13,131 nucleotides of DNA from an uncultured Oscillospiraceae bacterium. Lineage in GTDB: Bacteria; Bacillota; Clostridia; Oscillospirales; Oscillospiraceae. The notes beneath the pieces were generated by a model. The model made no database searches. It was given only the letters and a program-made list of their open reading frames with translations, and was not told the DNA's origin. Each line of letters begins with the position of its first letter. Position 1 is the first letter of the stretch. Location of the stretch: positions 1 to 13,131 of the forward strand of contig CAKTIH010000060.1 of assembly GCA_934565615.1 (NCBI GenBank). The letters run 5' to 3'. Position numbers and translations under genes: made by a program. Positions 6,139 to 13,064 of this stretch are shown piece after piece.

Positions 6139-7023
6139 ATGGAACTGTCATGTGATCTATGTCCCCGCAGGTGCGGCGCAATGCGCGGCGATGAGGTGCC
6201 CGCGGGCGTGTGCCGAAGTCCTCTCCTGCCGCGCATCGCGAGAGCCACGGCGCACTTCGGAGAGGAGCCGTGCATATGCGGCAGCGGCGGCGCCGGGGCG
6301 ATATTCTTTACCGGCTGCAATCTCCGCTGCGTGTTCTGCCAGAACCGGGAGATAAGCCGCGGCGAGGGCGGGCAGTGCGTCAGCGTCCCGCGCCTGCGGG
6401 AGATAATGCTGCGTCTGCGCGATGAGGGCGTATCGTGCATTGACCTTGTCACCGGCACGCACTACACCCCGGCGATCGCCGAAGCGCTCTCAGGGATCGA
6501 ACTCGGTATCCCCGTCGTCTGGAACAGCTCGGGCTATGAGAGCGTTGAGACACTGCGGCAGCTCTCGGGGCTTGTGCAGATATACATGCCCGATTTCAAA
6601 TACTGGGACAGCGCCGCCGCGAAGCGGTACAGTGCAGCGGCGGACTATCCGCAGACAGCGCGCGCCGCGATAAAGGAGATGTACCGCCAGACCGGGCCAT
6701 ACGTCCTCGATGAAAGAGGCATGCTCCGCTCCGGTGTGCTTATCCGGCATCTCATCCTCCCCGGAAGGAGCGAGGACGCGATGAACGTCATCGACTTTGC
6801 CGCCGACGAGTTCCCGCGCGGCAGCGTGCTTTTCTCGCTCATGAGCCAGTACACGCCCATGCCGGGGCTTGAGCGCTTCCCGGAGCTATCCGGGCGCATC
6901 GACAGTGAGACGAACAGCGCGCTCATCCACTATATGTCCGTGCGCCATCTCGACGGCTTCTGGCAGGAACCCGATTCCGCCACCTCCGAGATGATCCCCG
7001 CCTTTGACGGGACCGGGGTATAA
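6139..7023 (+). CDS. PflX-like radical SAM protein
   Basis: A 294-residue radical S-adenosylmethionine protein. The radical SAM motif CxxxCxxC is plain in TGCNLRCVFCQN (C60, C64, C67), preceded by the GSGGAGAIFFTGC segment characteristic of PflX-like homologues of pyruvate formate-lyase activating enzyme. Further upstream is a cysteine-rich N-terminus, CDLCPRRC (C5, C8, C12), with C25, C45 and C47, which could hold an additional cluster. Later segments LVTGTHYTP, VVWNSSGYE and YMPDFKYWD are family core strands. The ATG at 6139 has GAGG 10 bases upstream. It stands alone on the plus strand, divergent from the trmL-glycolysis run and convergent with the EFR1 ferredoxin gene. The substrate of this group is not established; no glycyl-radical enzyme is in the window, so an activase role cannot be asserted. 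Confidence 0.88.
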   Translation: MELSCDLCPRRCGAMRGDEVPAGVCRSPLLPRIARATAHFGEEPCICGSGGAGAIFFTGCNLRCVFCQNREISRGEGGQCVSVPRLREIMLRLRDEGVSCIDLVTGTHYTPAIAEALSGIELGIPVVWNSSGYESVETLRQLSGLVQIYMPDFKYWDSAAAKRYSAAADYPQTARAAIKEMYRQTGPYVLDERGMLRSGVLIRHLILPGRSEDAMNVIDFAADEFPRGSVLFSLMSQYTPMPGLERFPELSGRIDSETNSALIHYMSVRHLDGFWQEPDSATSEMIPAFDGTGV

Positions 7024-7030
7024 AGACAAC

Positions 7031-7070
7031 AAAGCCTGTTGGCAAAGCTGAAACTTCGCCAACAGGCTTT
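7031..7070. terminator. Bidirectional intrinsic terminator between convergent genes
   Basis: A perfect 13-bp stem, AAAGCCTGTTGGC (7031-7043) against 7058-7070, encloses a 14-base loop. T-rich bases flank both sides (TTTATTTATTC on the plus strand, TTTGTTGTCTTTA on the minus). It begins 7 bases past the radical SAM stop and ends 2 bases before the EFR1 stop, so it serves both. Confidence 0.92.
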
Positions 7071-7072
7071 AT

Positions 7073-7828
7073 TTATTCTGCCTCTACCGGGCAGTGATAG
7101 CGCGGCTTTCCGAGGCTCGCTTTGCCGTATTCTATCGCCGCCGCGGGGCAACCGCATATGCAGGCCATGCAGTGCGTGCAGTGTCCTCCCCACACTGGGC
7201 GGCCGTTCTCAAGACTGATGCTGTGTGTCGGGCACTCACGCTCGCACTTGCCGCAGCCGATGCAGCTGTCCTTGACATAGAACTTGCTGTCCTTCATGAA
7301 GCATTTGTAAAACACCGGGTTTGCAACGTCGCTGTATACGCGGTCGATGAGCTTCACAGGTGTCTCTGCGAACGGCTCGCCGTTTGCAATGCGCCCCGCC
7401 GCGTCCGCGATCTGTCCTGTGCGCGCGGTGACGATCTTTATCGCTTCGTCCTTCTCCGGCACGGCGAACATGGCCACATAGTTTTCCGGCATGATGATCT
7501 GCTCCGTACCCATATACGCAAAGCCTTTTCTCTCGCAAAGGCGCGCGTTGTACTTCGCGGCATTGCCTATCTCGCTGCCGCAGCTCATAACGAACCACGC
7601 CGGTACCTTGGCCCCGGAAAACTCCGTCCCGTCTATCCACTTTTCGACAAGGCGCGGGATGCGCCAGCCGTAGGTCGGCGTGACGAACACGAGCCTTTCC
7701 GCCCTGATCGCAGCAGCGTTCCCGTTTCTGATCCGCTCATTGAGGGACACAAGCTCGTCCCCGGTGGCCTTGGCGATCCTGCGTGCGATATACTCGCTGT
7801 TGCCCGTTCCGCTGAAATAGAGTATCAT
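7073..7828 (-). CDS. EFR1-type flavodoxin/2x[4Fe-4S] ferredoxin fusion
   Basis: A 251-residue soluble electron-transfer protein with two parts. Residues 1-160 are flavodoxin-like: the FMN phosphate loop FSGTGNSEYIA is at the extreme N-terminus (5-15), followed by VTPTYGWRIPRLVEKWI and VMSCGSEIGNA, which fit the isoalloxazine-contacting loops. Residues 185-232 hold two [4Fe-4S] sets, CIGCGKCERECP (C189, C192, C195, C199) and CTHCMACICGCP (C217, C220, C223, C227). This order matches the EFR1-family ferredoxins of clostridia. Start chosen because the FMN loop begins at residue 5 and a GGAGGA site lies 6 bases upstream, overlapping the previous gene's end. It is the last gene of the three-gene operon, 13 bases after the lipoprotein stop. 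Redox partners are unknown; the convergent radical SAM enzyme is one candidate (inference). Confidence 0.9.
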   Translation of the reverse strand: MILYFSGTGNSEYIARRIAKATGDELVSLNERIRNGNAAAIRAERLVFVTPTYGWRIPRLVEKWIDGTEFSGAKVPAWFVMSCGSEIGNAAKYNARLCERKGFAYMGTEQIIMPENYVAMFAVPEKDEAIKIVTARTGQIADAAGRIANGEPFAETPVKLIDRVYSDVANPVFYKCFMKDSKFYVKDSCIGCGKCERECPTHSISLENGRPVWGGHCTHCMACICGCPAAAIEYGKASLGKPRYHCPVEAE

Positions 7829-7841
7829 AGCCGCTCCTCCG

Positions 7842-8492
7842 TCAAAAAAAATCCTCGTCGATCACATTGAAGCCGACGATCTTTACATTCGTCCAATCGG
7901 TAGTGCAGGTGTAGCAGATATAATCTGCATAGAACGTCGCCGGTATGCCGTCGGCATCCGTCACGCCCATGCCGCTGTTGAGTCCGTCAAACGTTACATC
8001 GCACTCGAGAGACAGTATGCTCTCCCCGCGCAGGATATATGCCCTGTCCCCCGGCTGCACCTCGCTCAAGAACTGAAACGCCTGATTGTTGTGATCGGCA
8101 ATGACTATGCCTATGCCGTCGGAATATATCGCGGCGCTGTCCTCGGCGTCGCATATCGCCTGCCGTATCTGCGCCTCGTCCTCTCCGACGCCGTCCGAGA
8201 ACAGCGCCACATCCACCGCCGCGCTCGGTATCACGAGCCTCCCGGTCATGTATTCGCGCCTGTTTCTTTCCTCCGCCGTCTGCGCGTTCTTTCCCATCAG
8301 CGCCTTGACCTCTGGTGAAATGGGCTTCGGCGTAGGCGTAGGTGACGGAGTGGGTGTGGGCGTAGGTGACGGAGTTGAGGAAGCCTTCGGCGGTTCCTCC
8401 GCCGTCTGCGCATGCTCCGCGGCGCAGGCGGAAAGCGTCAGCACCATAAGTGCCGCCATTGCAGCTGCTGTGATTCTTTTTCCTATGTACAT
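7842..8492 (-). CDS. Lipoprotein with degenerate sortase-like domain
   Basis: I start at the ATG at 8492 (216 residues) because it opens a clear lipoprotein signal, MYIGKRITAAAMAALMVLTLSAC, lipobox LSAC with C23; the frame runs 17 codons further up into the preceding gene but that stretch is not signal-like. A Thr/Pro/Ser linker (about 35-58) follows, then a domain that begins GRLVIPSAAVDVAL and contains IADHNNQAF (H134) and CYTCTTDW (C193, C196). The order and the ~62-residue H-to-C spacing resemble sortases (H120/C184 in SrtA), but no arginine follows the cysteine: the C-terminus reads VKIVGFNVIDEDFF. It may be an inactive or altered member, or a different fold. The stop of the upstream gene is 4 bases away and the ribosome binding site is weak, suggesting translational coupling. 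Confidence 0.72.
   Translation of the reverse strand: MYIGKRITAAAMAALMVLTLSACAAEHAQTAEEPPKASSTPSPTPTPTPSPTPTPKPISPEVKALMGKNAQTAEERNRREYMTGRLVIPSAAVDVALFSDGVGEDEAQIRQAICDAEDSAAIYSDGIGIVIADHNNQAFQFLSEVQPGDRAYILRGESILSLECDVTFDGLNSGMGVTDADGIPATFYADYICYTCTTDWTNVKIVGFNVIDEDFF
8335..8375 (-). repeat. 24-bp tandem repeat encoding the Thr/Pro linker
   Basis: The 17-base unit GGCGTAGGTGACGGAGT (plus strand) occurs at 8335-8351 and again at 8359-8375, a period of 24 bases or eight codons. It encodes the TPSP/TPTP linker between the lipid anchor and the folded domain of the lipoprotein, and could vary in copy number by slippage. Confidence 0.75.
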
Positions 8493-8496
8493 AAAG

Positions 8497-10215
8497 TTAA
8501 GTTTTCGCCTTGGGCAGCGCCGCGGCAAGCTGCACCGCAGCAAATATCGCCGCCGCTATCACCGTGTACATCTGCCCGAGTCCGAGATACATGCTTATCC
8601 CATCCGCGGCGCAGGCGCATATAAGGCACAGCACCACCGGCGCTATCAGCCAGAAGCGCTTTTTCGTCTTTTCAAAGGCCGCCGGTATTCCGGCAAAGCC
8701 CGCCAGCGCGCCGAATACCGCGAGCGTACACATGATCATACGCCCTGTATATAGCCGCTGCGTTTCGCTCCGGTACGCGGTCAGATACGTCTCTGCGCTC
8801 TCGGCAATGTCTCCGCCCGCGTCGACCGCTGCCTTCGCCGATGCCGGCTTCGTCAGCAGTATTCTCATTGAGGTGCGCTTGTTTTCCAGATTCTTTATCT
8901 CATCGGCGTCCAGCAATTGCTTTGAAAGCTTAGCCGCGTCCTTATCGAGCTTTCCTTTCTCTTCTTCAAGTCGTTCTCCGTCCTTGTCAAGCTCGCCCAT
9001 GTTGTACCAAAGGAGCGCAAGCTGCACATGGAGCTCGCTCTCGCCCTTTTTTACCATTTCTTCAGCGTATGCGAGCTGCGCCTTGCCCTGCTCTATCGCG
9101 GCTGTCGCCGCGGCTATCTGGCTGTCGAGCGATGAAAGTGTACCTTCCGCCGTACCGTAGCCGCCGCTTATCTGATTGAGCGCCGCGATGAGCGCCCCGG
9201 CGTTGGAGAGAAATCCCTCATTGCTCATGGCGCTCTCATCCATTTCGTCTATTCGGTCTATCTGCTCCAGAATACCTGCACCGACTCCGGCACCTATCCC
9301 GCTGCCCGCGATCTCAGGCGGCAGCACGGCGGATATCTCCTTGCCCAGCGTCTCAAGCGCGCCCACCTGCTCGCGCAATATACTCGCGCTCTGAGAGAAA
9401 TTTGCCTCCGCCTTCGCTGCGGTGCACTGCTTCTCCCAGTCGTCATGCGCCGTGTTATATTTTTCAAGCTCCGTGTTGTATTCCTCGAGCTTCTTATTGT
9501 ACTCTTCCATATCCGCGCAGTACTTATCATATGCGGCCTTCTGCTCCAGATAGCGGTTATATTCCTCCATCGCTTCGCTGCTGCTCCCATCCGCGGGCTT
9601 CTCGACCGGGGCCGGTTCATCGACCTTAGTCGGCTCCTTCGGCGCTTCCGGTGCCTTCGGCTCCGCCGCGATCAGCGCATTGAGCTTATCCACGACGGCC
9701 TGAAGGCGTGCGGCCTCCTCGCCGCACGCAGCCTTTCCGTTCCCCGCGGTGCTTATGCCGTCCGCAACAAGGTCCTTGTTGTTCTCATAAAGCTCCGTCA
9801 AAACCTTGAGCTGTGCTTCCTTTTCGGCAAGCTGCTGTTTCCCGCTCTCCACCTGAGCCTTCGCATCGGCAAGCTCAAGCTTTGCGTCGTTGATCATCGC
9901 CGCCGCCATCTCGTAGCCGCCCTTTTTCGCCGAGTATTCCGCAAGGTCTGTCCTGTGCTGCGAAGCTTCACCGTCATGCTCCTCAAGCAGCTTCTCAAGC
10001 ACCTTGTATGCGTCCTCATAGCTGATGCTGCCGGCAAGCTTCTCATCTGCCTGACGGTAGGTCTCTATCCGCTCCTCGTAGCGCTGTGCCTCGGCGGCGC
10101 GCTCATCGCGCTCCTTGGCCGCCTTGCCGAAGCCGGACGCGCCTCCGCCCAGCATTATCACGCACATTATCGTCAGGACTATCGAAAATACTCTTACAAG
10201 AGTCGGATGCTTCAC
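8497..10215 (-). CDS. Large coiled-coil membrane protein of unknown function
   Basis: A 572-residue protein starting at GTG (10215); a GGGAGG site lies 8 bases upstream and no in-frame ATG fits better. An N-terminal hydrophobic segment (about 9-27) anchors it. Residues 30-180 are Ala/Glu/Lys-rich helix, interrupted by a Pro-rich hinge (185-210, APEAPKEP and the like), then a striking EYN-type coiled coil (217-262: EEYNRYLEQ, MEEYNKKLEEYN, EKYNTAHDDW). A Gly-rich patch (303-314) precedes a further helical stretch to ~450. Three more membrane segments follow at about 490-511, 520-538 and 545-567. The large middle part therefore probably lies outside the membrane. I do not recognise a family. 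It is first in an operon with the sortase-like lipoprotein (4-base gap) and EFR1. Confidence 0.8.
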   Translation of the reverse strand: MKHPTLVRVFSIVLTIMCVIMLGGGASGFGKAAKERDERAAEAQRYEERIETYRQADEKLAGSISYEDAYKVLEKLLEEHDGEASQHRTDLAEYSAKKGGYEMAAAMINDAKLELADAKAQVESGKQQLAEKEAQLKVLTELYENNKDLVADGISTAGNGKAACGEEAARLQAVVDKLNALIAAEPKAPEAPKEPTKVDEPAPVEKPADGSSSEAMEEYNRYLEQKAAYDKYCADMEEYNKKLEEYNTELEKYNTAHDDWEKQCTAAKAEANFSQSASILREQVGALETLGKEISAVLPPEIAGSGIGAGVGAGILEQIDRIDEMDESAMSNEGFLSNAGALIAALNQISGGYGTAEGTLSSLDSQIAAATAAIEQGKAQLAYAEEMVKKGESELHVQLALLWYNMGELDKDGERLEEEKGKLDKDAAKLSKQLLDADEIKNLENKRTSMRILLTKPASAKAAVDAGGDIAESAETYLTAYRSETQRLYTGRMIMCTLAVFGALAGFAGIPAAFEKTKKRFWLIAPVVLCLICACAADGISMYLGLGQMYTVIAAAIFAAVQLAAALPKAKT

Positions 10216-10247
10216 TTATGATTCCTCCCGGTTTTCTGTAACAATTG

Positions 10248-10276
10248 ATTATACATGACATTTATTAAATTTTCAT
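10248..10276 (-). promoter_or_regulatory. Putative promoter of the coiled-coil/lipoprotein/EFR1 operon
   Basis: On the minus strand ATGAAA (10276-10271) and a perfect TATAAT (10253-10248) are separated by 17 bases, about 33 bases upstream of the GTG start. The -35 matches at four of six positions. Confidence 0.55.
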
Positions 10277-10322
10277 GTCTGCCGGAAAATAATTTTATCT
10301 TTATTGTTGCACGTGTTTAGTG

Positions 10323-10328
10323 TATAGT
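10323..10328 (+). promoter_or_regulatory. Putative -10 element for the dus gene
   Basis: TATAGT, five of six matches to the -10 consensus, preceded by TG, lies 35 bases upstream of the dus ATG. The -35 region 17 bases upstream (TTTATT) is poor, so this is a tentative assignment. Confidence 0.35.
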
Positions 10329-10363
10329 AATTGAAAAAGAAATCAAAAAAAGGAATCTGAATT

Positions 10364-11320
10364 ATGATTTACAGCTTTGCCCCTATGGAGGGCGTCACTT
10401 CATATATCTACCGCCGCATTCATGCCCGTATGTTTCCGGGCGCAGACGTATATTACGCGCCGTTCATCGCACCCGACGGCAACGGCAATTATAAGATCAG
10501 CAGCTTCCGGGACACACTGCCCGAAAATAACCCCGGCCTGACCCTCGTCCCGCAGCTTCTGTGCAGCAGCGCCGCGCCATTTATCTCAGTTGCGAAGGAG
10601 TTTCAAGCACTCGGCTATGAGGAGATAAACCTCAACGTCGGCTGCCCGTCGGGTACTGTCGTCTCAAAGCATAAGGGTTCCGGCATGCTGCGTGACCTCG
10701 CCGCGCTTGACGGCGTCCTTGCGGATATCTTCGCTTCCTGCCCGATCCGCGTGTCCGTAAAGACGCGCATGGGCTTTGCCGGCACCGCGGAGTTTCCCGC
10801 GATCGCCGAGATATACCGTAAGTATCCCATCTCCCGGCTCATCGTACATAGCCGTGACCGCGCCGGGATGTATAAGAGCCGCCCGGATATGGACGGCTTT
10901 GTATCAGAGCTTCGCAGCTTCCCGTTTCCGGTCGAATATAACGGGGACGTTTTCTCCCCCGCCGCGGCGCAGGCCGTGCTCACGCGCTGCCCGGAGGTAT
11001 CTGGGCTTATGATCGGCCGCGGCGCGGTCGCGAACCCCGCGCTGTTCCGCATGCTGCGCGGCGGCAAGGTGCTTGAGCGGGAAGAGCTGCAAAGCTTCCA
11101 TAACGCGCTGCTTGAGGAATTTCTCGCTTCCGGGCTTTCACCGGTACACGCTGTGGCACGGCTCAAGGAGCTGTGGTTCTATATGCAGCATGTGTTCCCC
11201 AGTGAGACAAAGGCCGTTAAGGCGGTGTTCAAGTCAAAGACCCTGCCCGACTACCGCAGCGCCGTTGCCTTTCTCTTCTCCTCCTGCGCCTTTGACGGCG
11301 GCTCGTTTTTTAGTGCATGA
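10364..11320 (+). CDS. tRNA-dihydrouridine synthase family protein
   Basis: FMN-dependent enzyme that reduces uridine to 5,6-dihydrouridine in tRNA, usually with NADPH. At 318 residues it is normal length. The TIM-barrel motifs appear in order: FAPMEGVT (5-12, FMN binding), PQLL (63-66), the active site INLNVGCPSGTVVSKHKGSGML with catalytic C94, SVKTRMGF (131-138; K133, R135), IVHSRDR (160-166), YNGDVFS (192-198) and MIGRGAVANP (216-225). The second half is a short helical RNA-binding region. AGGA at 10351-10354 lies 9 bases upstream of the ATG. It is monocistronic, divergent from the coiled-coil gene and closed by a terminator. Which Dus type and which tRNA positions it serves cannot be told from sequence alone. 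Confidence 0.94.
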   Translation: MIYSFAPMEGVTSYIYRRIHARMFPGADVYYAPFIAPDGNGNYKISSFRDTLPENNPGLTLVPQLLCSSAAPFISVAKEFQALGYEEINLNVGCPSGTVVSKHKGSGMLRDLAALDGVLADIFASCPIRVSVKTRMGFAGTAEFPAIAEIYRKYPISRLIVHSRDRAGMYKSRPDMDGFVSELRSFPFPVEYNGDVFSPAAAQAVLTRCPEVSGLMIGRGAVANPALFRMLRGGKVLEREELQSFHNALLEEFLASGLSPVHAVARLKELWFYMQHVFPSETKAVKAVFKSKTLPDYRSAVAFLFSSCAFDGGSFFSA

Positions 11321-11359
11321 TTATGTAAACAATATTATGTTTATTGAATTACGTAAAAC

Positions 11360-11395
11360 GCAACCCAGAGGTGATGTTCTGCACCTCTGGGTTGC
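11360..11395. terminator. Bidirectional intrinsic terminator after dus and the lipoprotein gene
   Basis: A perfect 14-bp stem, GCAACCCAGAGGTG (11360-11373) against 11382-11395, has an 8-base loop. On the minus strand it is followed by GTTTTAC, on the plus strand by ATTTAAT. It sits 2 bases from the lipoprotein stop and about 39 bases past the dus stop. Confidence 0.9.
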
Positions 11396-11397
11396 AT

Positions 11398-12825
11398 TTA
11401 ATATCCCAGTTCTCGGCTGACCACATTTCCGTCAACGGCGTTCAGGGTCAGCATGGGCGCTGTGGTGAGGCTTGCACCCTTTTTCATATAGGGCTGGGAG
11501 TCGTCCTCATCCTGCCAGTACCAGTCGTAGGTGCCCCAGAAATCCCACACGGGAACGATAGTGCCCTGCAGGGAGCCCTTGTCCCGGACGCGCATGAGGG
11601 ACAGAGATACCTTCGTAATGTCTACGTCCATGTAACTCTTGACTCCATTGATCTCGTCAATCTCTACCAGGCTTCTGGCATCGGAGGGGCCGGTGACAAC
11701 CACGGGCAGCATGGCATCCGCTATGGCAGCAATTTCGTCAAAGGGCATCAGCGCTGTCAGGGTCTCCTGAACGACGGGGTCACTGCTGGGAGAGTACCAC
11801 CCAAAGTACAGCAGCCCTTCCTTCCCTACAACCATAGAAATATGTTCCATCCGCCAGGAAACGGTATCCGCATTGCTTTCCTCCGAGGCGCTGTAGTCCC
11901 AGTACTGATACTCCGTCCCAGAGTCACCAAATTCCTCAGGGCCGTTGCGCACGTTGTTCTCTCGGACGCTGGGGATGGGAATGCCATTTACAGAGGGTAC
12001 GTAATAAAGCTGCCATGTGCCATCGGCGCCGCCCTGGTTGTTGGGCTGTACATCGTCCAGCACCATATTGTCAAAGTCCAGTTCCTCTATCAAAGCGTTT
12101 CCCAACGCAACGGCATCTTCTTTGGATATCTCACCCCAATCTTCCTCTCCGTTCCGATACTTGTATTCATGCCGCTGGATAACTGCGACTGTCCAGGAAC
12201 TACCTACATCGTTTTGAATGGAAACCTCGTATTCCTTTTCATCCACCGTGGCAGTGCCACTGATCTCATCCGGCTCGCCGGAATCGGCAAAGCCATGGAT
12301 GATGGGCTTTTCTTCCGGAGCGGATGCCATCAACTCTGTGTAATAGTCAATCACTTCCTGGCGGCGCTGTTCCACCTGCTCCGGCGTCCGTGTCGGACCA
12401 TCCGTCTCTGGTCTCCATTGATCGGATTTGGTATAATCAATATGTTCCTGGCACTCCTGCTTTGTCAGCACATAGCCGTAGAGCGGATTGTCCTTCAGCA
12501 GCACTGAAAACAGCTTGTCCACGTCCTCCTGGGTGAATTCTCTGGGGGTGACGATGGCGGTGGGCAGCACGGTTCCCAGGTCCGCCACAACCTCCGCGTC
12601 CGCGTGGATGGTGAGCCGCCCCTCCTGAGCCGTCCAGTCCCCGGTGAATTTCTCCGGGAAGGTGTAATCCCAGCTCTGGGGCTGGCTGCTCTTTTCAAGG
12701 AGCATAGTCTGGTTGACACTGGTTCCCGTCTCCATGTCCCCTGTGTTCGTTTGAGCAGTGCCGCAGCCCGACAGCATTGTCAGCGCCAAAACGGCGGTCA
12801 GCAGACGCATGTGTTTCTTTTTCAT
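11398..12825 (-). CDS. Secreted lipoprotein, DUF6034-like, function unknown
   Basis: A 475-residue predicted lipoprotein. The N-terminus MKKKHMRLLTAVLALTMLSGC is a clear lipobox signal (LSGC, lipidated C21). A short Thr/Asn-rich spacer follows. The rest is acidic and rich in aromatics (YNW clusters such as YQYWDYS, WDFWGTYDWYWQDED) and looks all-beta/mixed, with no catalytic motif I can recognise. It reminds me of the DUF6034 lipoproteins of clostridia, but that is from memory and only moderately sure. An AAAGGAT ribosome binding site lies 8 bases upstream of the ATG at 12825. It lies 85 bases downstream of the remnant of a sensor histidine kinase, so it was probably the third gene of a two-component-regulated unit; with the kinase disrupted its control may be lost. 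No clear promoter is seen in the 85-base gap. Confidence 0.82.
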   Translation of the reverse strand: MKKKHMRLLTAVLALTMLSGCGTAQTNTGDMETGTSVNQTMLLEKSSQPQSWDYTFPEKFTGDWTAQEGRLTIHADAEVVADLGTVLPTAIVTPREFTQEDVDKLFSVLLKDNPLYGYVLTKQECQEHIDYTKSDQWRPETDGPTRTPEQVEQRRQEVIDYYTELMASAPEEKPIIHGFADSGEPDEISGTATVDEKEYEVSIQNDVGSSWTVAVIQRHEYKYRNGEEDWGEISKEDAVALGNALIEELDFDNMVLDDVQPNNQGGADGTWQLYYVPSVNGIPIPSVRENNVRNGPEEFGDSGTEYQYWDYSASEESNADTVSWRMEHISMVVGKEGLLYFGWYSPSSDPVVQETLTALMPFDEIAAIADAMLPVVVTGPSDARSLVEIDEINGVKSYMDVDITKVSLSLMRVRDKGSLQGTIVPVWDFWGTYDWYWQDEDDSQPYMKKGASLTTAPMLTLNAVDGNVVSRELGY

Positions 12826-12910
12826 AAAAGCACATCCTTTCCTGTTTTTGGGATGGTTTCAGAATACCACAGGCGCAAAAGAAAGAGTTTACCGGCATAT
12901 TACTGTTTGA

Positions 12911-13060
12911 TTACGGGTGAGGCAGTACAATTCTTGCGGTAGTCCCCCGCCCCGGCTGGCTTTCGATTTCCAACCTGCCGCCGTGAACGGCAGCAATCTC
13001 CTTCACCAAGGCCAGCCCCAGGCCGAATCCGCCGGACTGTTTGCTGCGGGAGGGGGGCAG
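12911..13060 (-). pseudogene. Sensor histidine kinase, C-terminal remnant
   Basis: The minus strand ends with 49 codons, up to a TAA at 12911, that carry the end of a HATPase domain: SRSKQSGGFGLGLALV includes the G2 ATP-binding box GLGLAL, then KEIAAVHGGRLEIESQPGRGTTARIVLPHP, the usual last strands of a kinase. The N-terminal sensor, DHp domain and the N and G1 boxes are missing. Upstream of about 13055-13065 the sequence changes to an IS30-type element end, so the gene was cut by that insertion; the exact junction is not visible. Being shortened from its 5' side it cannot make a working kinase from here unless the other half and a fused start exist across the element. Confidence 0.78.
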
Positions 13061-13064
13061 AAAG

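Noticed and set aside
8493..8543. A longer lipoprotein starting 17 codons upstream
   Set aside because: It would put arginine-rich sequence before the signal peptide and overlap the preceding gene; the lipobox distance fits the ATG at 8492.
11344..12507. A 387-codon open frame on the plus strand starting in the dus terminator region
   Set aside because: It begins in the terminator hairpin, has no ribosome binding site worth the name and lies over the lipoprotein gene.
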